From positions 1 through 21,100 of the forward strand of contig JNEM01009941.1 of the NCBI GenBank assembly GCA_000697335.1: DNA of 21,100 nt. The letters are read 5' to 3'. The notes beneath the pieces were generated by a model. It searched no databases, had not been told where the DNA came from, and saw only the letters and a program-made list of their open reading frames with translations. The translations under genes were made by a program, and so were the position numbers. Source of the stretch: Conidiobolus incongruus B7586 (lineage: Eukaryota; Entomophthoromycota; Entomophthoromycetes; Entomophthorales; Conidiobolaceae). Position 1 is the stretch's first letter, and each line of letters opens with the position of its first letter. This document shows, in pieces, positions 17,838 to 21,100 of this stretch.

Positions 17838-19235
17838 TAAATTTTTTTGATTAAAAGATTAAATTTTTAAAATTAGTTGTTTAATTTAATTATGCTTAAA
17901 CCAAATAGTAACCATTAAAAGTCTTTTATTTTAGTATTAGTAAAACTTAACCACAAACCCTCTAATATGATTTAAAATTTACAAGCAGCTTTTAATAATA
18001 AGGTATTATTTAAATCAACAATTTATTGCTAGGTAAATTACTTTAAACCAAAAAGAGAAACTACTTAAAACCTATCAAAATCTAAAAGATTAATTTCAAC
18101 TATCATTCTTTTAATTGTTAATAAAATGAAAAATTATATTAAAAAGCACCTTTTTATTTCAGCTAAAGAACTATCAAAACACTTTAATATTAGTTATATA
18201 ATTATTTTATATATATTAAAGTTTAAATTAAATTTAATTAATAAAAATATAAAATAAATACTTTATAGTTTAACTAAAGCTTAAAAAAAACTAAAGTAGC
18301 TATTGTTAAACAAAACTTACTAAGGTATAACTAGAAATTAAAGCTTTCACAATAAATTATTACAATTAATGAATCTTAGATTTTTTTTATATAATCCTTT
18401 GTTAAAACATAAATTAAAGTGTTAGATCAAGTTAAATCAACCCCCTCTATAAATTCTTTTAAATAAACATTTTATTAATAAGTGAATATTAATTATTGTA
18501 ATAGATTATAATAATATATATTATTCTTATTTAATTTTTAAAGGTAAATTAATTAAAAATAAACTTTATATTTTTTTAAATTAAATCATTTTTAATTGGT
18601 ATTTTTAATATAATTTGAGGAAACCTATTATTTTCTATAATAATTACAAAATACATAAATTTAAAGTTGTAAAAAACTTTCTAATTAAAAATAATTGGAA
18701 AAAACTACTATATCTAGTATATTCTTTAGATTATAACCTATATAATTATAATTGCTTTAGACAATTAAAAAACCAGCTTACAAAAAAGAAAATTTCTATA
18801 GAAAAATTTAATTGGTTTGTAAAATATCAAATTTCAGTTTTTAATAAAAAGAAGTATTGTTTAAATATTAGATTTTTGCTAAAAATATAGTAAAAAGTTA
18901 TTGGAAATAAAAGAAATTATTAATTTTATATTATATATTTATTTTTACTTTTTATATATTAAAATGTTTTTTTTCAATTGTAAAAAATTCCCATTATTTA
19001 AATTACAAAGTAATATATTAATTTTAATCAATTTAATACTTATAATTATTAAAATATTTCATACAAAACATATATTAATGCATATATCCAATTTTTTGCA
19101 AATTAATTTAAAATGTCTAATTTTTTATCAATTAAATTATATATTAATTAGGAAAATATATTTATATTTTATTGTGATATTAATTGAGTAACTTTTTTGA
19201 TAAATATTTCTAGTTGAAGGATTAAAAAAATTTTA
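17838..19235 (+). mobile_element. Decayed mariner-like DNA transposon (about 1.4 kb)
   Basis: The identity comes from its transposase remnant (listed separately). The proposed ends are TA plus AATTTTTTTGATT at 17838 and ATTAAAAAAATT followed by TTA at 19235, a short imperfect inverted repeat in the right orientation and at a mariner-like distance. These ends are low-complexity and may be off by tens of bases. A non-coding or unrecognised 300 bp separates the end of the transposase from the right end, longer than usual for mariners. G and C are depleted as in the Tc1-like copies. Confidence 0.65.
18160..18930 (+). pseudogene. Mariner (DD34D) transposase, broken
   Basis: An N-terminal helix-turn-helix-like piece, AKELSKHFNIS, is readable near 18160-18195. 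After a poorly readable middle, a frame is open from 18615 to 18887. It matches the C-terminal catalytic part of mariner transposases: IIFYNNYKIH (family HDNAxxH), a Trp-Lys-Lys-Leu block, then VYSLDYNLYNYNCF (family YSPDLxPxDYxxF), and RQLKNQL. The residue at the second catalytic Asp (18639-18641) and the one at the third are both Asn, with exactly 34 residues between them, so the spacing is that of DD34D while both acids are lost by G-to-A changes. The open part starts without an ATG and is only what mutation left open. Confidence 0.75.
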
Positions 19236-19574
19236 TCCAATTAACAAGTATATATGGCAGTCCTAACTATATGATTAAACACAGTTATATTGTTCAATCA
19301 AAAATATTTATTATTATTTATTTCTATACATCGTTATTCCTGCATTTTATCCATAATAGTAAAAAATAATTAATATATATTAACGATAGTATATAATTTG
19401 ATAATGGGAAATTTTTCAATGTTGAATATTCTGATAATGTTTAAGAATTTTGTAGTTTTGTCACAGCTCCAAGCTGATTATTAACAATTCAATATATATT
19501 AATATTAATTAGGTATATTAATTTTTTTTAATTTATTCAATATCATCATATTTGTAATATTAATTTTATAAATA

Positions 19575-19625
19575 ATTCTATTTTAAATACTCGCTGAGTA
19601 TGCAATTTAGAAATTAAAATAGAAT
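19575..19625. repeat. Compound inverted repeat (12-bp outer arms, 6-bp inner hairpin)
   Basis: ATTCTATTTTAA (19575-19586) and its perfect reverse complement TTAAAATAGAAT (19614-19625) enclose ATACTC-GCT-GAGTAT (19587-19601), itself a 6-bp stem with a three-base loop directly stacked on the left outer arm. The remaining 12 bases (19602-19613) form a one-sided bulge. The outer arms include two G:C pairs and the inner stem four, counted across both strands, unusual for a spacer of this composition. It may be a structured RNA, a protein-binding site, or a footprint of a small transposon. No function can be assigned. Confidence 0.6.
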
Positions 19626-20157
19626 CCAGTAATTAATAAAATGGCATTAAAAATGTTAATTAACTCATAATATTTGAATAGTTTTTAAAATTTCAATATT
19701 TCAAAATGATGAACTTAATTATTATTTCCAGTTATTAAATTTTGATATTCTATGATCAAATTTATTAAACAAAGAAAATATATGATAGCTGAAAAATTAG
19801 AAAAATTTATAAGATAGCATTCTTTGAATAAAATATATTATCTATTGTTAGTTCATTATAATTTTCGATTATCAATTTAATAAATCAATATGACTATTCT
19901 TACTATTGTTTTTATTTTAATCATAATTAGATGATTATAATTAAATCTTTTCTTATAAAAATTCATAAAAATAATAATTTTATTGAATGAAACATTTTAC
20001 GGTGTGTTTTGATAAAGGTTATATAAGGTAATAGATAAATATCAATTACTCTAACTCAATGTATATTTTTAATTTATGAATATATTTTAATAAATTGTAT
20101 ATATCTAACGCTGTTTATTTCTTACACCAATACTAAACTATAGAGTGTTTAATTTAA

Positions 20158-20175
20158 ATATATATATATATATAT
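20158..20175. repeat. (AT)n microsatellite
   Basis: Nine AT units in spacer. Confidence 0.85.
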
Positions 20176-21100
20176 TGAACTAAGTTTGAGTGATTATATA
20201 CAAACTATATTGATATAACTAATGTTCAACTTCATACTAAAACTTTTAGTTAAATAGAAATACAACTTTTCAAAATAATTTCAAAATAATAGTGAAAATG
20301 AATCTTGGTACTTTATTAAGTATTGATTAATATTTTATATTTCTTTGAACTAATAGTTTTATTATAAATCTATTATTTTAAATAAGATATTGTATTTTTA
20401 TATTTTTTATCAATTTCCCAAATTATAATGGATATAAAATGAAATTATAGTTTTATTAAAATAAAAACACATGGTAATTCTTACTTTTTTTATAGTAAAT
20501 ATATTAAATAGTAAATATATACTTAGAAAATATTAATATTGAAAAAATTTATACAAAGCAACTTATTTACTATATAAAGTTTCAAATTCTTTTTCTTAAA
20601 ATATATAATTATTAGTACTATATTAAAAATTATTGTAAAATAATTTAAAATCAAAATATTTTTCAATTAATATTATTTACAGTAACATATATATATATAA
20701 TTTTAACTTGGGTTATATAATTTTTTATTAAATTATAAATAATTATATTCGATATATTATATGGCATTTTTAAAATCAATCCATGCAATTTTAATTAATA
20801 TTGCAAACTAAATATAAATAATATATTTGAATAATAAACTCAAATATATGCTATTACGATATAATTTATTTTCAATTTCATGAAATATGAGAATTAAAAA
20901 CTTATTTTATTTAATCCAAAATTATAAAATTCATATATTCCTAATATTAATTTTATTGATAATTATTTTATATAGGATTTTTTATATTTCTACTATATAA
21001 TTAATTATTAAAAGTTATTTCTTAATTATTTAATATATATTTTTGATATTAATACTTTAAAGAGAGTTCAAAAGACTTTTAACTTATATTTAATATAAAA

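Larger units (their letters stand above)
19236..21100. other. A+T-rich spacer to the window edge
   Basis: No gene was found on either strand in these 1.9 kb. It contains the compound inverted repeat at 19575-19625, a tandem TTTCAAAATAA pair near 20269-20290, an AT microsatellite at 20158-20175 and a shorter AT run near 20687-20699. Confidence 0.55.

Noticed and set aside
18901-19191. Ninety-six-codon open frame after the mariner transposase
   Set aside because: It has no ATG at the start, long Ile/Leu/Phe/Tyr/Lys runs and no motif; it is probably the decayed 3' part of the element.

Overview
The window is extremely A+T-rich (by eye about one fifth G+C or less) and most probably comes from a fungus. 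The reasons are two short introns of 51-52 nt with GTAAG donors and TTTAG/TGTAG acceptors, a secreted single-exon CAP-domain protein of the short fungal/bacterial type, copia-type LTRs, Tc1/mariner transposons, and old repeats whose copies differ almost entirely by G:C-to-A:T transitions, as after repeat-induced point mutation (RIP). The lineage cannot be fixed from sequence alone.

Layout. Positions 1-72 look like the tail of an LTR retrotransposon, followed by a well preserved 400-bp LTR (73-472). From 473 to about 7.57 kb the DNA is a graveyard of decayed transposable elements. It holds possible copia integrase remnants (about 2.9-3.5 kb), then two 1.6-kb Tc1-like transposons in opposite orientation (4024-5613 minus, 5687-7274 plus) that form a 3.25-kb inverted repeat, then a decayed reversed piece of the same LTR family (7275-7574). 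About 1.8 kb without a recognisable gene follows. A CAP/PR-1-like secreted protein gene lies on the minus strand (9344-10321), with a doubtful 70-codon ORF upstream of it. From 13.8 to 17.5 kb there are two paralogous two-exon genes (14058-14316 and 17228-17485) for 68-residue secreted peptides with a six-cysteine knottin spacing. A decayed mariner (about 17838-19235) sits 350 bp beyond the second. The remainder to 21.1 kb holds only A+T-rich spacer, microsatellites and one compound inverted repeat.

How it fits together. The three intact genes all encode secreted proteins. Each has a TATA-like element 68-86 nt upstream of its ATG, and they sit alone in gene-poor, transposon-rich, apparently mutated DNA. 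This resembles the effector-bearing A+T-rich compartments of two-speed fungal genomes. The knottin pair is the most interesting item: the cysteine scaffold and two neighbouring loops are conserved to the nucleotide, while the first inter-cysteine loop differs at all six residues.
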